Positions 16,594-25,633 are shown, counted from the stretch's first letter. The stretch is DNA of 64,000 nt from Gallaecimonas pentaromativorans (GCF_003751625.1 NZ_RJUL01000006.1:124001-188000), one strand, 5' to 3'. Notes: generated from the letters alone by a model not told the origin. Made by a program: numbers and translations.

Positions 16594-17055
16594 ATGAGAA
16601 TGAACTACCAAGCAGCCGCCCCGGAGGCAGTCAAAGCGATGATGGCCCTGGAAATCTACCTCGCCAAACAGAGCAAAGCCGAAGACGGCGTCGACAAGCC
16701 CCTGATGGAGCTTGTGAAGATTCGCGTCTCCCAGCTCAATAAATGCGCCTTTTGTATCGACATGCACACCAAGGACGCCCGCGCCATGGGCGAAACCGAG
16801 CAGCGCATCTATGCCCTTAATGCCTGGCACGAAACGCCGTTTTTCAGCGCCAGGGAACGCGCCGCCCTGGCTTGGGCCGAAGCCAACACCCTGCTGCCTC
16901 AAGGCGGCGTGAGTGACGCCTTGTACCAAGAGCTGCGCCAGCATTTTAACGAGGCTCAGCTCACCAACCTGACCCTGGCGGTGGCCATCATCAATGCCTG
17001 GAACCGCTTCGGGGTGAGCTTTGCGCCGGATGTCGGCAGCTACCAGCCAGCATGA
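16594..17055 (+). CDS. AhpD/carboxymuconolactone decarboxylase-like protein
   Basis: The product is 153 residues with the AhpD-type redox motif CAFCIDMHTKDAR near residue 50, where the two cysteines and the histidine form the peroxidase-type active site. The following AWHETPFFSARERAALAWAEA block is typical of the carboxymuconolactone decarboxylase-like family. It probably acts in peroxide or alkylhydroperoxide defence. CGGAG upstream of the ATG at 16594 supports this start. It is divergent from an AraC regulator and ends in a terminator. Confidence 0.9.
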   Translation: MRMNYQAAAPEAVKAMMALEIYLAKQSKAEDGVDKPLMELVKIRVSQLNKCAFCIDMHTKDARAMGETEQRIYALNAWHETPFFSARERAALAWAEANTLLPQGGVSDALYQELRQHFNEAQLTNLTLAVAIINAWNRFGVSFAPDVGSYQPA

Positions 17056-17080
17056 AAAAAGGGCCTTAGGGCCCTTTCTT
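17055..17080. terminator. Terminator shared by two converging genes
   Basis: AAAGGGCC TTA GGGCCCTTT stem with A-rich and T-rich flanks, placed between the stop of the AhpD-like gene and the stop of the minus-strand small gene. Confidence 0.75.
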
Positions 17081-17207
17081 ATTGCGCCGGGCGAGCCGGG
17101 GCACAGACCCGGTCGCCGTAGTAGTTGTCACTGAAGTTGCACACCAGTGCGGGGGTGGAGGCCTTGGGGGCAAAACCTTGGGCAAGGCGGGCAAACAAGC
17201 GGCTCAT
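17079..17207 (-). CDS. 42-residue small protein of unknown function
   Basis: A short frame starts at the ATG at 17207, with AAAGGAGA seven bases upstream, and ends in TAA at 17079-17081. The product opens MSRLFARLAQGFAPKA and has a tail with two cysteines (LVCNFSDNYYGDRVCAPA), no membrane segment and high codon bias like its neighbours. The strong ribosome site, GC-rich third positions and terminator at its end argue that it is real. I know of no family. Confidence 0.55.
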   Translation of the reverse strand: MSRLFARLAQGFAPKASTPALVCNFSDNYYGDRVCAPARPAQ

Positions 17208-17288
17208 GGCATTCTCCTTTGAAAGAGCTGCGAGCATACCGATTAGAAGCTGCGAGCTTAACTTATAAAAACAGATAAGGGTGGTCGG

Positions 17289-18128
17289 TTAGGCCGACGC
17301 CCTGGCGCGGATCACCAGCCCGATACCACCGAGAATTGCGCAGGCTGCCAGCACCAGCCGCCAACTGAGCCCCTCCCCCAACAGCAAGCCGCCAAGGGCT
17401 GCCAGCAGCGGCACGCTAAGCTGCACCGTCGCGGCAACCGTTGCCTTAAGGGCCGGCAGCACCCGGTACCAAAGGGCATACCCCAGGCCTGATGCCAAAG
17501 CCCCGGAGGCAATGGCGCAAACCACCCCAAGGGCATCGACACGCAGCGACGGCATGAGCCACAGCGCCAACAACAGCGCCGGCAGCAGCGCTTTTAGGAA
17601 ATTACCGGCGCTGGCCGCCAGCGGGTCGGTTGCCGCCCTGCCCCACAGCGAATAGCAGCCCCAGCAGGCGCCGGCCAGCAGCATCAGCAACGCCGAGGCC
17701 AAAGGCGGCGCCGTTATCCCCGGCAGCAGCAACACCACCACCCCGCCAAGGGCCAGCATCAAGCCAAGCCACTGGCCCGTGCCGAGGCGCTCACCCCGAT
17801 AAAGGCCAACACCAATCATGGTGGCCTGCACGGCGCCAAACAGCAGCAAGGCACCGCTGCCGGTGGCAAGAGCAAGGTAAGCAAAGGAAAAGGCCGCCGC
17901 ATAGCCAAAAAGCGCCAGCGCACTTTGCCAGGAGCCATGGCCTGCCAAGGGCCGGCGCCGCATCAGCACCAAAAGGCTCAGCATCAAAGCGCCGCTAACC
18001 AGGCGCAGCAGCGTAAAACTGGCCGCATCGATGCTGCTTTGGGTCAGGGCAATACGGCATAAAAGGGAATTGGCGGCGAAGGCCACCATGGTCAGCGTGA
18101 CGGCCAGCCACAGCCGCCAGGGGCTCAT
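17289..18128 (-). CDS. EamA-family (DMT) transporter
   Basis: The product is 279 residues with about ten membrane segments in two EamA repeats, the usual length for drug/metabolite transporters. The start MSPWRLWLAVTLTMVAFAAN at 18128 overlaps the stop of the HdeD-like gene (ATGA), so the two are coupled. A longer frame to 18266 lies inside the upstream gene and is rejected. The substrate is unknown; relatives export amino acids or other metabolites. Confidence 0.88.
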   Translation of the reverse strand: MSPWRLWLAVTLTMVAFAANSLLCRIALTQSSIDAASFTLLRLVSGALMLSLLVLMRRRPLAGHGSWQSALALFGYAAAFSFAYLALATGSGALLLFGAVQATMIGVGLYRGERLGTGQWLGLMLALGGVVVLLLPGITAPPLASALLMLLAGACWGCYSLWGRAATDPLAASAGNFLKALLPALLLALWLMPSLRVDALGVVCAIASGALASGLGYALWYRVLPALKATVAATVQLSVPLLAALGGLLLGEGLSWRLVLAACAILGGIGLVIRARASA

Positions 18129-18664
18129 TGACGGCGCGCCACCAGGGCCAGGGCAATGAGCGCCCAGCCGTTGAGGATAAGTTCGATGGCGATAAAGGTG
18201 CCAATTACCCAAAGCCCGGACTCGGGCCAGCCAGCGATGATCAGCACCGCCAGTACCAGGCCACACAGGCCGCTGATAAAAGGCCAGATATATTGGCTGA
18301 ACACCTTAAGGTGAAAGGCAAGCCACAGGCGCAGCAGCGCCACAAAACCGATACCGATGGCAATCAGCAAGGTCAGGGCCGAGGCGGCGGCCATGGGCGA
18401 TACCAGCAGGTACAGCCCCAGCAGGCCGTAAAGCACTCCAACCCCCACCACCAGGGCACTGGCCGGGCGGGAGCGCAGCCCCTGCACGGTTTGCAGCGCG
18501 CCGCCCAGCAGCAGCAAGGCCCCGAAGTAGATCATGCTGGTGAGGGTTAAAAAGCTCGCCATGCCAAGGCCGATGATCCCCAGCAGCACAAACACCGCTC
18601 CCAAGGCCAACAGCCAACGCCAGTGCAATTGCAGTTGGGCAAACAGCGGGGAAACCGGCAGCAT
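18125..18664 (-). CDS. HdeD-like (DUF308) membrane protein
   Basis: The 179-residue product has six membrane segments arranged in paired repeats (WRWLLALGAVFVLLGIIGLG and similar), as in HdeD, a membrane protein linked to acid resistance in enteric bacteria. It is first in a two-gene operon with the EamA transporter. The role in this organism is not shown by the sequence. Confidence 0.85.
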   Translation of the reverse strand: MLPVSPLFAQLQLHWRWLLALGAVFVLLGIIGLGMASFLTLTSMIYFGALLLLGGALQTVQGLRSRPASALVVGVGVLYGLLGLYLLVSPMAAASALTLLIAIGIGFVALLRLWLAFHLKVFSQYIWPFISGLCGLVLAVLIIAGWPESGLWVIGTFIAIELILNGWALIALALVARRQ

Positions 18665-18750
18665 AAGCGCTCCTTGGCAGTGGGGGACACGGCTTGACTA
18701 TGGGCGCCAAGCTGCTGTTTATCAAACCTTATTGCCGTTTCGATTCAGGC

Positions 18751-19227
18751 TCAGCGTTTGGGATCTTTCACCCATTGGCTGCTTTGGGTCAGGGTATCGA
18801 TGGCGGTGGCCAGGTCTTGTAGACGCTGCTGGCCATCGAACTGGCAGCCGGTGTAGTAGCGCACCGTTTTGTCCTTTTCTGCCGTGCGGTAGCGGATGAT
18901 GATGCTAGGGGCGTCGGTGCGCACCGCCGTGCAGCCGTCCTTCTGGCTGCGATATTGGTTATTCAGAGTCAAAAAATCTGCCTTATCAAAGGCCTTTTGT
19001 AGCTCGCCCAGGGCTTTTTTATCCAGCTTGGCGTTGCCGTCGGTGCTGCCGACAAAACGCTCGCCTTTGAAGGTGACGGTGCCGTCGCCTTCCACGTTGA
19101 GCTGATAGACCGGGCAAAAACCGTAGCAGGCGGTGCGGGCCAGCTCGATATGTTCAAACTTGGCAGGGCTACTGGCACAGGCGCCCAGCGACAAAGCCGC
19201 CAGGGCCAAAAACACGTTTTTCATCAC
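18751..19227 (-). CDS. Lipoprotein with a DUF6438-like domain
   Basis: The product is 158 residues with a lipoprotein signal (lipobox LGAC, Cys17). The motif ARTACYGFCPVYQLNVEGDG near residue 31 is the DUF6438 hallmark, with two cysteines in C..FC. Two later cysteines (DGCTAVRT and YTGCQFDG) may complete disulfides. The function is unknown. The start is one of two adjacent ATGs at 19227/19224. Confidence 0.8.
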   Translation of the reverse strand: MMKNVFLALAALSLGACASSPAKFEHIELARTACYGFCPVYQLNVEGDGTVTFKGERFVGSTDGNAKLDKKALGELQKAFDKADFLTLNNQYRSQKDGCTAVRTDAPSIIIRYRTAEKDKTVRYYTGCQFDGQQRLQDLATAIDTLTQSSQWVKDPKR

Positions 19228-19265
19228 TCCCCCTTCCGTTGTTATGTGTCACTCTTCCCTGTCTT

Positions 19266-19305
19266 TTTAAAAAAGACGGGCAGCCGAAACCGACTGCCCG
19301 CCAGT
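19266..19305 (-). terminator. Minus-strand terminator upstream of the lipoprotein gene
   Basis: Read on the minus strand, a strong stem (CGGGCAG.CGG / CCG.CTGCCCG) is followed by a run of six T at 19268-19273. It lies 40 bp upstream of the lipoprotein start and facing the same way, so it would stop a transcript that begins in the 19310-19460 interval. It could be an attenuator or the end of a small RNA. Confidence 0.5.
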
Positions 19306-19462
19306 GCAGTCACCTTGATTTGAAAACCAAGGGTTCTCTCATGTCCTTCCCTGGACACTCGCCTTTAAATCCTTGATCAAATTTGCATAATCCTCGCTGA
19401 ACCTGTCGCAGGCTTCGCGCTATACTCCCCCGCTTGCCTTTCAGACGAGCAACGAGCAACAG

Positions 19463-20710
19463 ATGCAGATCCTAATGGGGCTGGTGGGGATTATTTTCCT
19501 GCTGGCTGTCGCTGTTTTATTTTCCGAAAACCGTAAGGCCATCCGGCTGCGCACCGTCGCCGGCGCTTTGGCCATCCAAGCCGCCTTTGCCGCCCTGGTG
19601 CTTTACGTGCCCTTTGGCCAGCGTTTGCTGCAAGGCATCACCGGGGGTGTCCAGCAGGTGATCAACGCCTCCCACGAGGGTATCAACTTCCTCTTTGGCG
19701 GCCTGGTTTCGCCCAAGATGTATGCGCTCTTTGGCGGCGATGGCTTTGTGGTGGCGCTGCAGGTGCTGCCTATTATCGTGTTCTTCTCGTCGCTTATTGC
19801 CGTGCTCTATTACCTTGGCATCATGCGCTGGGTAATTAACATCATCGGCGGCGCCCTGCAAAAGGCCCTTGGCACCTCGCGGCCCGAGTCGCTGTCGGCC
19901 ACTGCCAACATCTTTGTGGGGCTGACCGAAGCGCCGCTGGTCATTCGCCCCTTCGTGGCCCGCATGACCCAATCGGAGCTCTTTGCGATCATGGTGGGCG
20001 GCACCGCCTCGGTGGCAGGCTCGGTACTGGCAGGCTACGCAGGCCTTGGCATCGACCTTAAATACCTGATTGCCGCCTCCTTTATGGCGGCTCCCGGCGG
20101 CCTTTTGATGGCCAAGATCATCGTGCCCGAGACCGAGACCCCCAATCAGCGCCTGGAAGACGTGGCCGACGGCATCGACGATGCCCCCGCCAACGTCATT
20201 GACGCAGCCGCCTCTGGCGCCGCCACCGGTCTGCAACTGGCTTTGAACGTAGGCGCCATGCTGCTGGCTTTTATCGGTTTGATTGCGCTGGTGAATATCG
20301 TGCTGGGCGGCATTGGCGGCTGGTTTGGCATGCCGGAACTGTCGCTGCAGATGATCCTCGGCTGGGCCTTCTCGCCCCTGGCCTTCCTGCTCGGCGTGCC
20401 CTGGCACGAAGCCAAGGTAGCTGGCGCCTTTATCGGCGAGAAGCTCATCCTTAACGAGTTTGTGGCCTATGCCGACTTTGCCAAGGTGGCCAGCACCCTT
20501 AGCGCCCACACCCAGGCCATTATCACCTTTGCCCTGTGCGGCTTTGCCAACCTCGCCTCCATCGCCATTTTGCTGGGCGGTTTGGGGGGGCTGGCTCCCG
20601 GCAGGCGCCACGACATCGCCCGTTTGGGGGTAAAAGCGGTGCTCGCAGGTTCCCTGTCCAACTTGATGAGTGCCACCCTGGCCGGGTTATTCCTGGCCCT
20701 GGCCGGTTAA
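19463..20710 (+). CDS. Concentrative nucleoside transporter (NupC/CNT family)
   Basis: The product is 415 residues with N-terminal membrane helices, the CNT signature ATANIFVGLTEAPLVIRPF near residue 147, and the second signature near 330 (GEKLILNEFVAYADF). These mark sodium- or proton-coupled nucleoside uptake at the inner membrane. Length and motifs are complete. ATG at 19463. It is followed by a GGCGCC-type terminator and stands alone. An inverted repeat (CCTTG..CAAGG at 19314-19333) upstream may be regulatory, but this is not shown. Confidence 0.93.
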   Translation: MQILMGLVGIIFLLAVAVLFSENRKAIRLRTVAGALAIQAAFAALVLYVPFGQRLLQGITGGVQQVINASHEGINFLFGGLVSPKMYALFGGDGFVVALQVLPIIVFFSSLIAVLYYLGIMRWVINIIGGALQKALGTSRPESLSATANIFVGLTEAPLVIRPFVARMTQSELFAIMVGGTASVAGSVLAGYAGLGIDLKYLIAASFMAAPGGLLMAKIIVPETETPNQRLEDVADGIDDAPANVIDAAASGAATGLQLALNVGAMLLAFIGLIALVNIVLGGIGGWFGMPELSLQMILGWAFSPLAFLLGVPWHEAKVAGAFIGEKLILNEFVAYADFAKVASTLSAHTQAIITFALCGFANLASIAILLGGLGGLAPGRRHDIARLGVKAVLAGSLSNLMSATLAGLFLALAG

Positions 20711-20741
20711 CAAAAAAGGCGCCCGAGGGCGCCTTTTTTAT
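20711..20741 (+). terminator. Rho-independent terminator after the nucleoside transporter gene
   Basis: AAAAAAGGCGCCC GA GGGCGCCTTTTTT. The minus-strand membrane gene ends at its right edge, so it may serve both. Confidence 0.9.
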
Positions 20742-21946
20742 TCAGAGGGAATGCCAAAGGCAAAGATAAGGGCGCATAGCAGGGTAAGCAGCGCGAACAG
20801 GCCAAGGTAGCGGCGGCGATTCGGCAGCGCCCGGCGCTGCCAGGCCACAACAAAGGCCACGGTGCATTGCAGCATGTAAAAGAGCGCAAAGGCCCGAGAG
20901 GCGTAGGCGATGATTTCGTTAACGTCGGTCTGCCAGGTCAGCACCACGGTGATAAGGATGATGGCCAGATAGGCGTAGCGCACCGGCAGCTTTTTGTGGG
21001 CAATGTCTTCAATCAAGCCGCCCGCGCCGGAGGTGTCGGCCACGGCAGCGCTGAACTGGCTACCGATGGCAGCCACCGCAATCAAGATGGGCAGCACCGA
21101 GGCCACCGGCAGCACCATGGTGGTAATGGCAGTGACATCGGCAGTGAGCTTGCCGTGAAAGAGCACGGTGGCCAGCGCAATAAACAGCAGGTAGATCCCC
21201 GAAGAGAGCAACTGGGCCAGGCGCATGGTGCGAATGCGCTCGTCGCTGCTGTGCCCCTCTTGCAGGTAGCGGGAGGTTTCAAAGCCCTGCACCACGATAA
21301 GCAGCCCCAGCAACACCCGAAAGTCGTGCAGATCAATGGCTGAGCTGATGTCCGGCAGCTGCCAGTGGCCGCTTGCCGCCAACTGGATGTTGTAAACCAA
21401 AAGCCCCAGCAGCAGCGCCGCTATCATGCCGAGGTTGAGGCTCACCGCATAGCGCTCCACCTTCTCAAGCTCCCCCAGGCCCCGCCACATGCCGATACCG
21501 CCAATCACCAACAGCAAGGCGGTGGTGATGAGGTGGGCGTAGAAGGCATCTTCAGTACCAAAGGCTTTTAACAAAAAGGCCGCCAGCAACTGCAGGTAGT
21601 AGGTCACCGAAATAAAATAGGCGCCGGCCAGCACGATGCGGGACAAAAAGGCGATGTCCTGGGCCGGGCCATGGCCGCTGTTCTCGATGGGCTCAAAGTA
21701 GCGGATATTAAAGCGAATGGCGGCGCCCACCCCAAAGGCCAGCAGCAACAGCGCCGCCATGCAAAAGAGCGCCAGGTTACCCACGGTAATGGCCAACAAG
21801 GGGGCGCTGACCAAAAAGCCGCTGCCCATGATGGAGGCGAGCGGCGTCACCGTTGCCTTCCAGGCCGAGGAGCCCGCCAGGCGCCGGGAAAAGGCCAGAT
21901 ACAGGGTCAGCAGCAGCGCCGTCGCCAGAATAAGGGTGTTGAGCAT
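20738..21946 (-). CDS. Polytopic membrane transporter, APC/LeuT-fold-like
   Basis: The product is 402 residues with about eleven membrane segments. Early in the protein is PLASIMGSGFLVSAPLLAIT, a broken-helix pattern like TM1 of LeuT-fold carriers. The family within the APC superfamily (or the sodium/solute symporters) is uncertain, and the substrate is unknown. No signal peptide or extra domain. It converges on the CNT transporter and shares its terminator. Confidence 0.65.
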   Translation of the reverse strand: MLNTLILATALLLTLYLAFSRRLAGSSAWKATVTPLASIMGSGFLVSAPLLAITVGNLALFCMAALLLLAFGVGAAIRFNIRYFEPIENSGHGPAQDIAFLSRIVLAGAYFISVTYYLQLLAAFLLKAFGTEDAFYAHLITTALLLVIGGIGMWRGLGELEKVERYAVSLNLGMIAALLLGLLVYNIQLAASGHWQLPDISSAIDLHDFRVLLGLLIVVQGFETSRYLQEGHSSDERIRTMRLAQLLSSGIYLLFIALATVLFHGKLTADVTAITTMVLPVASVLPILIAVAAIGSQFSAAVADTSGAGGLIEDIAHKKLPVRYAYLAIILITVVLTWQTDVNEIIAYASRAFALFYMLQCTVAFVVAWQRRALPNRRRYLGLFALLTLLCALIFAFGIPSE

Positions 21947-22022
21947 GGCGTTATTCCGTCAATCCAGGTGCCCTCACCTTACCGCAGTGCGGTTAATAAC
22001 GCATTGATCTTAAAGAAAAGCC

Positions 22023-22796
22023 TTAGCGAACCATCAACTTTGCCGCCAGCTCGCCCACAATGACGCCACAGTCCTTGAGCGCCGCCGCGCTGGCCTCGGC
22101 GCTGGTCATGGAGATGGCGATACCGGCTACCGGTTTGCCGCTGCGGTCTTTAACCGCGGCCCCCAGGCAAACCATGCCGTCACGGATTTCGCCGCGGTCA
22201 AGGGCGTAACCCAACTGACGCCATTCGCTAAACTGGCCCTCCAAGGCCTCAAGGCTTGCCACGCTGTTGGCGGTAAAGGCCGCCGGCCAGGGGCCGGCAA
22301 GGAGAGCCTGGCGCTGCTCGCTCTCCATCTGCGACAACATCGCCTTGCCGGTGGCGGTGTAAATGGCCGGCAGGCGCATCCCTAACTGAAAGGTAAAGCC
22401 CAGGGGTTTGGCGGCGTTGCGGCAGGCAAGGTACATCACCTCGGCGCCAGACAAGGTAGAGAGGGTGACGGTGTAATCATCCAGGCGCCTATCTTCTGAC
22501 AGAATGCGCTCAAATTCGCTGACCAAGTCGGAGCGGTCCAGAAAAGACGCGCTCCAATGCAGCGACCTTGGCCCCATCTCAAAGCCGCTACCGGCAACTC
22601 GCAGCAAGCCCAGGGCGCAAAGGGTGTCGCAAATGCCGTGCACCGAACTTTTGGCAAGGCCCAAGCGGCGGGCCAGCTCCGACACCCCGGCTACGCCCGG
22701 CTCGGCAGCGATAAGGTCGAGCACCATTACCGCCCTGTCGATGGCCGGCACCAGCCGTTTTGGCTGGGCGTCAGCCATGTCTACGACTTTGGTCAT
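22023..22796 (-). CDS. IclR-family transcriptional regulator
   Basis: The product is 257 residues with an N-terminal winged helix (VPAIDRAVMVLDLIAAEPGV then SELARRLGLAKSSVHGICDTL) and a C-terminal IclR effector domain containing YTATGKAMLSQM and GEIRDGMVCLGAAV. I chose the ATG at 22796, which has GAGGGG upstream; the frame continues to 22880 but would cover the operator. It is divergent from the dehydrogenase operon at 22920, and a perfect palindrome lies between them. It very likely controls that operon in response to its substrate. Confidence 0.92.
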   Translation of the reverse strand: MTKVVDMADAQPKRLVPAIDRAVMVLDLIAAEPGVAGVSELARRLGLAKSSVHGICDTLCALGLLRVAGSGFEMGPRSLHWSASFLDRSDLVSEFERILSEDRRLDDYTVTLSTLSGAEVMYLACRNAAKPLGFTFQLGMRLPAIYTATGKAMLSQMESEQRQALLAGPWPAAFTANSVASLEALEGQFSEWRQLGYALDRGEIRDGMVCLGAAVKDRSGKPVAGIAISMTSAEASAAALKDCGVIVGELAAKLMVR

Positions 22797-22839
22797 ATAC
22801 CCCTCTTGTTGACATATTGCCCAGATCTCCTCTAGGCTA

Positions 22840-22886
22840 AATTCAATATTTAGAACGGCGTTCAATATATTGAACAACACGTTCTA
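22840..22886. promoter_or_regulatory. Probable IclR operator in the divergent promoter region
   Basis: The 16-bp perfect palindrome GTTCAATATATTGAAC is at 22860-22875. Half-site-like copies flank it: ATTCAATATT at 22841-22850 and GAACGGCGTTC at 22853-22863, then ACACGTTCT at 22877-22885. The clustering between an iclR gene and its putative target operon fits repressor binding. Confidence 0.6.
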
Positions 22887-22919
22887 CGTCAAGCATCAGA
22901 TCAACACCGGGAGGCCAAG

Positions 22920-24365
22920 TTGTATTCATTAAAGGACCCGACTCTGCTCAAGAGTTTATGCCTTATCAATGGCCAATGGGTGGCGGCGGCCGATGGCCAA
23001 ACCCTCTCTGTTATCAACCCTGCCGACGGCAGCGAAGTGGCCAAGGTGCCAAACCTGGCGCCAAGCGCCATACCGGCCGTTATCGACGCTGCCGCCAAGG
23101 CCCAAAAAGCCTGGGCGGCCCAAAGCGCCAAGTCGCGCAGCGCCATTTTGCGCCGCTGGTTCGAGCTGATGCTCGAGCACCAGGACGACCTGGCCCTGAT
23201 CATGACCCTCGAGCAAGGCAAGCCGCTGGCCGAGGCCAAGGGCGAGATTGGCTACGCTGCGTCTTTTATCGAGTGGTTTGCCGAAGAGGCCAAGCGCATC
23301 TACGGCGAGACCATTCCGGCGCCTCGCACCGATCAGCGCCTGACGGTGCTGCGCCAGCCCATTGGGGTTACCGCGGCCATTACTCCCTGGAATTTCCCGG
23401 CCGCGATGATCACCCGCAAGGCCGCCCCCGCCCTGGCCGCCGGCTGCGCCATGATAGTGCGCCCGGCCGACCTCACGCCGCTCTCAGCGCTGGCCCTAGG
23501 TGAGCTGGCCCAGCGCGCCGGGCTGCCGGCCGGGGTGCTGCAAATCGTCACCGGCCCGGCCAAGGAAATTGGCCAGGTGCTCACCGACTCAGAAACGGTG
23601 CGAAAGCTCTCTTTTACCGGTTCAACCCAAGTGGGCCGGCTGCTGATGGCCCAAAGCGCCCCCACCATCAAGAAGCTGTCGCTGGAACTGGGCGGCAACG
23701 CGCCTTTTATCGTTTTTGACGATGCAGATCTCGATAAGGCCGTTGAAGGGGCCATGCAGTCCAAATTCCGTAACGCCGGGCAAACTTGCGTCTGCGCCAA
23801 CCGCATCCTGGTGCAGCGCAGCGTGTACGACGCCTTTGCCGCCAAGCTGGCCGAGAAGGTCAAAGCCCTTAAGGTGGGTAGCGGCCTGGAGGCGGGCACC
23901 GACATCGGCCCGATGATAGAAGCCAAGGCGCTGGACAAAATCGAAGAGCATATTCGCGACGCCCTGGCCAAAGGCGCCACCCTGGTTCAAGGCGGCAAGC
24001 GCCTGGGCGGGCTGTACTTTGAGCCCGCGGTACTGACCGGGGTAACCGCCCAGATGAAGGTTGCCAAAGAAGAAACCTTCGGCCCCCTGGCGCCGCTTTT
24101 TGTGTTCGACACCGAACAAGAAGCCGTTGCCATGGCCAACGACACCATCTTTGGCCTCGCCGCTTACTTTTACACCCGCGACTTTGGCCGCTCGGTGCGG
24201 GTGGCCGAGCAGCTCGAATACGGCATGGTGGGCCACAACACCGGCCTCATCTCCAACGAGGTGGCGCCCTTTGGCGGCGTCAAACAATCGGGCCTCGGCC
24301 GCGAAGGCTCGCGCCACGGCATCGATGAATATCTGGAACTCAAATATATCTGTAGCGCCCTGTAA
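22920..24365 (+). CDS. gabD: NAD(P)-dependent succinate-semialdehyde dehydrogenase-type enzyme
   Basis: The product is 481 residues, the normal length for GabD. It shows the substrate and cofactor landmarks ITPWNFPAAMITRK, FTGSTQVG, ELGGNAPFIVF (catalytic Glu) and NAGQTCVCANR (catalytic Cys). The enzyme oxidises a semialdehyde, most likely succinic semialdehyde to succinate. The start is a TTG at 22920, with GGGAGG upstream; no ATG fits. It is the first gene of an operon with an Fe-dependent alcohol dehydrogenase and a permease, and it faces an IclR regulator. A 4-hydroxybutyrate-type route (alcohol to semialdehyde to acid) would explain the set. Confidence 0.88.
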   Translation: MYSLKDPTLLKSLCLINGQWVAAADGQTLSVINPADGSEVAKVPNLAPSAIPAVIDAAAKAQKAWAAQSAKSRSAILRRWFELMLEHQDDLALIMTLEQGKPLAEAKGEIGYAASFIEWFAEEAKRIYGETIPAPRTDQRLTVLRQPIGVTAAITPWNFPAAMITRKAAPALAAGCAMIVRPADLTPLSALALGELAQRAGLPAGVLQIVTGPAKEIGQVLTDSETVRKLSFTGSTQVGRLLMAQSAPTIKKLSLELGGNAPFIVFDDADLDKAVEGAMQSKFRNAGQTCVCANRILVQRSVYDAFAAKLAEKVKALKVGSGLEAGTDIGPMIEAKALDKIEEHIRDALAKGATLVQGGKRLGGLYFEPAVLTGVTAQMKVAKEETFGPLAPLFVFDTEQEAVAMANDTIFGLAAYFYTRDFGRSVRVAEQLEYGMVGHNTGLISNEVAPFGGVKQSGLGREGSRHGIDEYLELKYICSAL

Positions 24366-24410
24366 GGCCGCCAGGCGGGCATGACCCGCCTGCATAAAGG
24401 AGCATTTTTT

Positions 24411-25577
24411 ATGACTCAAGGTATCCGCCCTTTTAGCTTCACCAGCCCCGGCGCCCTGCACCTCGAATGGGGCAGCGCCCGGCGCCTTGGCGAGCTGATG
24501 GCCGGCTGGTTCAGCCAGCGCCGCGTACTGATTGTCACCGACAAATTCCTGCACCAAGCAGGGCTTTTAGACCCGGCCAAGGCCTCCCTTGCCGCCCACG
24601 GCTTTGAGGTCACGGTGTTTGACGACGTGGTGGCCGACCCGCCCGAGGCCCTGGTGCAAAGCGCCACCGCCACCGGCCACAATGCCCGGTGCGATCTGGT
24701 AATAGGCCTTGGCGGCGGTTCATCTATGGACATCGCCAAGCTGGTGGCGGTGATGCTGGTGGCCGAGCAGCCGCTGGCGGCGATGTACGGCATCGGCAAG
24801 GTGCAGGGCCAGCGGGTGCCCCTGCTGCAAGTGCCCACCACCGCCGGCACCGGCTCGGAAGTCACCAACATCACCATCCTCACCACCGGCGAGACCACCA
24901 AAATGGGGGTGGTGGCAGACCAGCTCTATGCCGACCGGGTATTGCTGGACGCCGAGCTCACCACCGGTCTGCCAGCCATGGCCACCGCCGCCACCGGCAT
25001 TGACGCCATGGTGCACGCCATCGAGGCCTACACCTCGGCCCACAAGAAAAACCCGCTGTCAGACGCCTTTGCCCGCGAGGCCTTAAAGCTCCTCACCCAA
25101 AACCTGGTAACCGCCTGCACCGACGGTGGCAACCGCCAAGCCCGCGAGGCCATGCTGCTGGGGGCAACCCTTGCCGGCCAGGCCTTTGCCAACAGCCCGG
25201 TAGCGGCGGTACACGCCCTCGCCTACCCGCTGGGCGGCCACTATCACCTCTCCCATGGCCTCACCAACGCCCTGATGCTGGGGCCGGTGCTGCGCTTTAA
25301 CCTGCCCAAGGCAGCGCCCCTTTATGCCGAACTGGCCGAGGTGGTGATGGGCCAGCAACAAGGAGATACAGCGGCGCGCGCCCAAGCCTTTGTGGCCTAC
25401 ATGGAAGCGCTGATGGACGCCTCCGGCGCGCCCCGGCGCCTTCGCGACGTCAAGGTCAGCCAAGAGAGCCTGCCGATGCTCGCCAAAGACGCCATGGCCC
25501 AGAGCAGGCTGCTGATCAACAACCCGGTTGAGGTGACCGAGGCCGACGCCCTGGCCCTTTACCAACAAGCCTTTTAA
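24411..25577 (+). CDS. Iron-containing alcohol dehydrogenase
   Basis: The product is 388 residues of the Fe-ADH (group III) family. The NAD-binding GGGSSMDIAKLVAV lies near residue 100 and TTAGTGSEVTNI near 142. The metal ligands are in DAMVHAIEAY and HALAYPLGGHYHLSHG. The ATG at 24411 has AAAGGAG nine bases upstream. Paired with a semialdehyde dehydrogenase, it would oxidise a hydroxy acid or diol to the semialdehyde, for example 4-hydroxybutyrate. The substrate is an inference from context. Confidence 0.9.
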   Translation: MTQGIRPFSFTSPGALHLEWGSARRLGELMAGWFSQRRVLIVTDKFLHQAGLLDPAKASLAAHGFEVTVFDDVVADPPEALVQSATATGHNARCDLVIGLGGGSSMDIAKLVAVMLVAEQPLAAMYGIGKVQGQRVPLLQVPTTAGTGSEVTNITILTTGETTKMGVVADQLYADRVLLDAELTTGLPAMATAATGIDAMVHAIEAYTSAHKKNPLSDAFAREALKLLTQNLVTACTDGGNRQAREAMLLGATLAGQAFANSPVAAVHALAYPLGGHYHLSHGLTNALMLGPVLRFNLPKAAPLYAELAEVVMGQQQGDTAARAQAFVAYMEALMDASGAPRRLRDVKVSQESLPMLAKDAMAQSRLLINNPVEVTEADALALYQQAF

Positions 25578-25633
25578 CTGCCGGCCGGGTTCGCCCGGCC
25601 ACCCTACCGACAATAAAAAGAGTCAACAATCCC

